From Muscardinus avellanarius (Eukaryota > Chordata > Mammalia > Rodentia > Gliridae), in contig OY726578.1 of NCBI GenBank assembly GCA_963383645.1, positions 25,818,523 to 25,882,522 on the forward strand: a stretch of DNA of 64,000 bases. Reading direction: 5' to 3'. The notes beneath the pieces were generated by a model that was not told the DNA's origin, made no database searches, and saw only the letters and a program-made list of their open reading frames with translations. Each line of letters starts with the position of its first letter. Within the stretch, counting starts at the first letter, position 1. Made by a program: the position numbers and the translations under genes. Positions 63,678 to 64,000 of the stretch are shown one piece after another.

Positions 63678-64000
63678 GTCTTGGGGCTTTTGGTGCTGGC
63701 TGCTGCCTCTGCCTGGATGCTCATCTTCCTTCCTCTGCCCCATCCTTCCTCTGAGCTTACCCACCTAGCCTGGAACTGCCTTCTCAGAGGGTGTGGTGGG
63801 CATAGACCTGGGAGGATGCCTGCCACCCCTGAGTCTGCCAAGGCTGTGCTGAGCAGGGTGAGCTCCGGGACACCTCTGGGTGGGAGGTGTCTGGGTGGAG
63901 CCGGGCCCCTTTCTCGGTGTCATTCTACCGCCTCCCCTCCCCCCTCCTCCTCTAATCAATTCTCCTGGCTCCAACCCACTGTGCCGAGCTTCCTCCCCTT
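63678..64000. other. Intergenic, no feature seen
   Basis: Unique sequence to the window end; no exon of RTN4R or another gene recognised. Confidence 0.45.

Noticed and set aside
63678..64000. 3' end of RTN4R at the right edge
   Set aside because: No leucine-rich-repeat coding sequence or matching 3'UTR is recognisable; the gene is expected further away.

Overview
This window is nuclear DNA of a placental mammal. It has spliced genes with GT-AG introns, CpG-island promoters and dense retroposons. The most common SINE joins a 7SL-derived (B1-like) monomer to an ID-type, tRNA-Ala-derived tail. That architecture points to a squirrel-related (sciuromorph) rodent; the species cannot be fixed from sequence reading alone. 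Gene content and order (TRMT2A, RANBP1, ZDHHC8, CCDC188) match the part of human 22q11.2 lying between DGCR8 and RTN4R.

Layout. (1) 1-1294: the 5' part of TRMT2A on the minus strand (exons 1-3, running off the left edge). (2) 1295-1924: a CpG-island bidirectional promoter shared by TRMT2A and RANBP1, the equivalent of the classic mouse HTF9 island. (3) 1925-8785: complete RANBP1 (6 exons, 201 or 202 aa). (4) 8806-13040: intergenic DNA with SINEs. (5) 13040-28070: ZDHHC8 (11 coding exons, 757 aa, long 3'UTR), including one intron with U12-type splice signals. (6) 28681-30761: CCDC188 on the minus strand (9 coding exons, 408 aa), converging on ZDHHC8. (7) 30762-64000: about 33 kb with no gene that I can recognise. 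It holds stacks of SINEs, about a dozen microsatellites, a 1.5 kb CCACCAT-type satellite that is open in several frames, and a scatter of AT-rich islands dense in homeodomain-type TAAT motifs inside otherwise GC-rich DNA. RTN4R, expected beyond CCDC188, is not reached.

The genes are neighbours rather than one pathway. TRMT2A methylates tRNA U54. RANBP1 assists RanGTP hydrolysis in nuclear transport and mitosis. ZDHHC8 is a membrane palmitoyltransferase prominent in neurons. CCDC188 is a coiled-coil, single-membrane-pass protein linked to sperm head-tail coupling.

Exon boundaries were set by reading splice sites and checking that every junction keeps phase; protein identities come from recall of the families. 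Nothing here supports a prokaryotic-type system, CRISPR array, or intact coding transposon. The points most worth checking are the U12-type intron in ZDHHC8, a partial exon-3 duplication split by a SINE in RANBP1, the ZDHHC8 overlapping upstream ORF, the NAGNAG acceptor in RANBP1, the higher-order satellite, and the AT-rich candidate enhancers.
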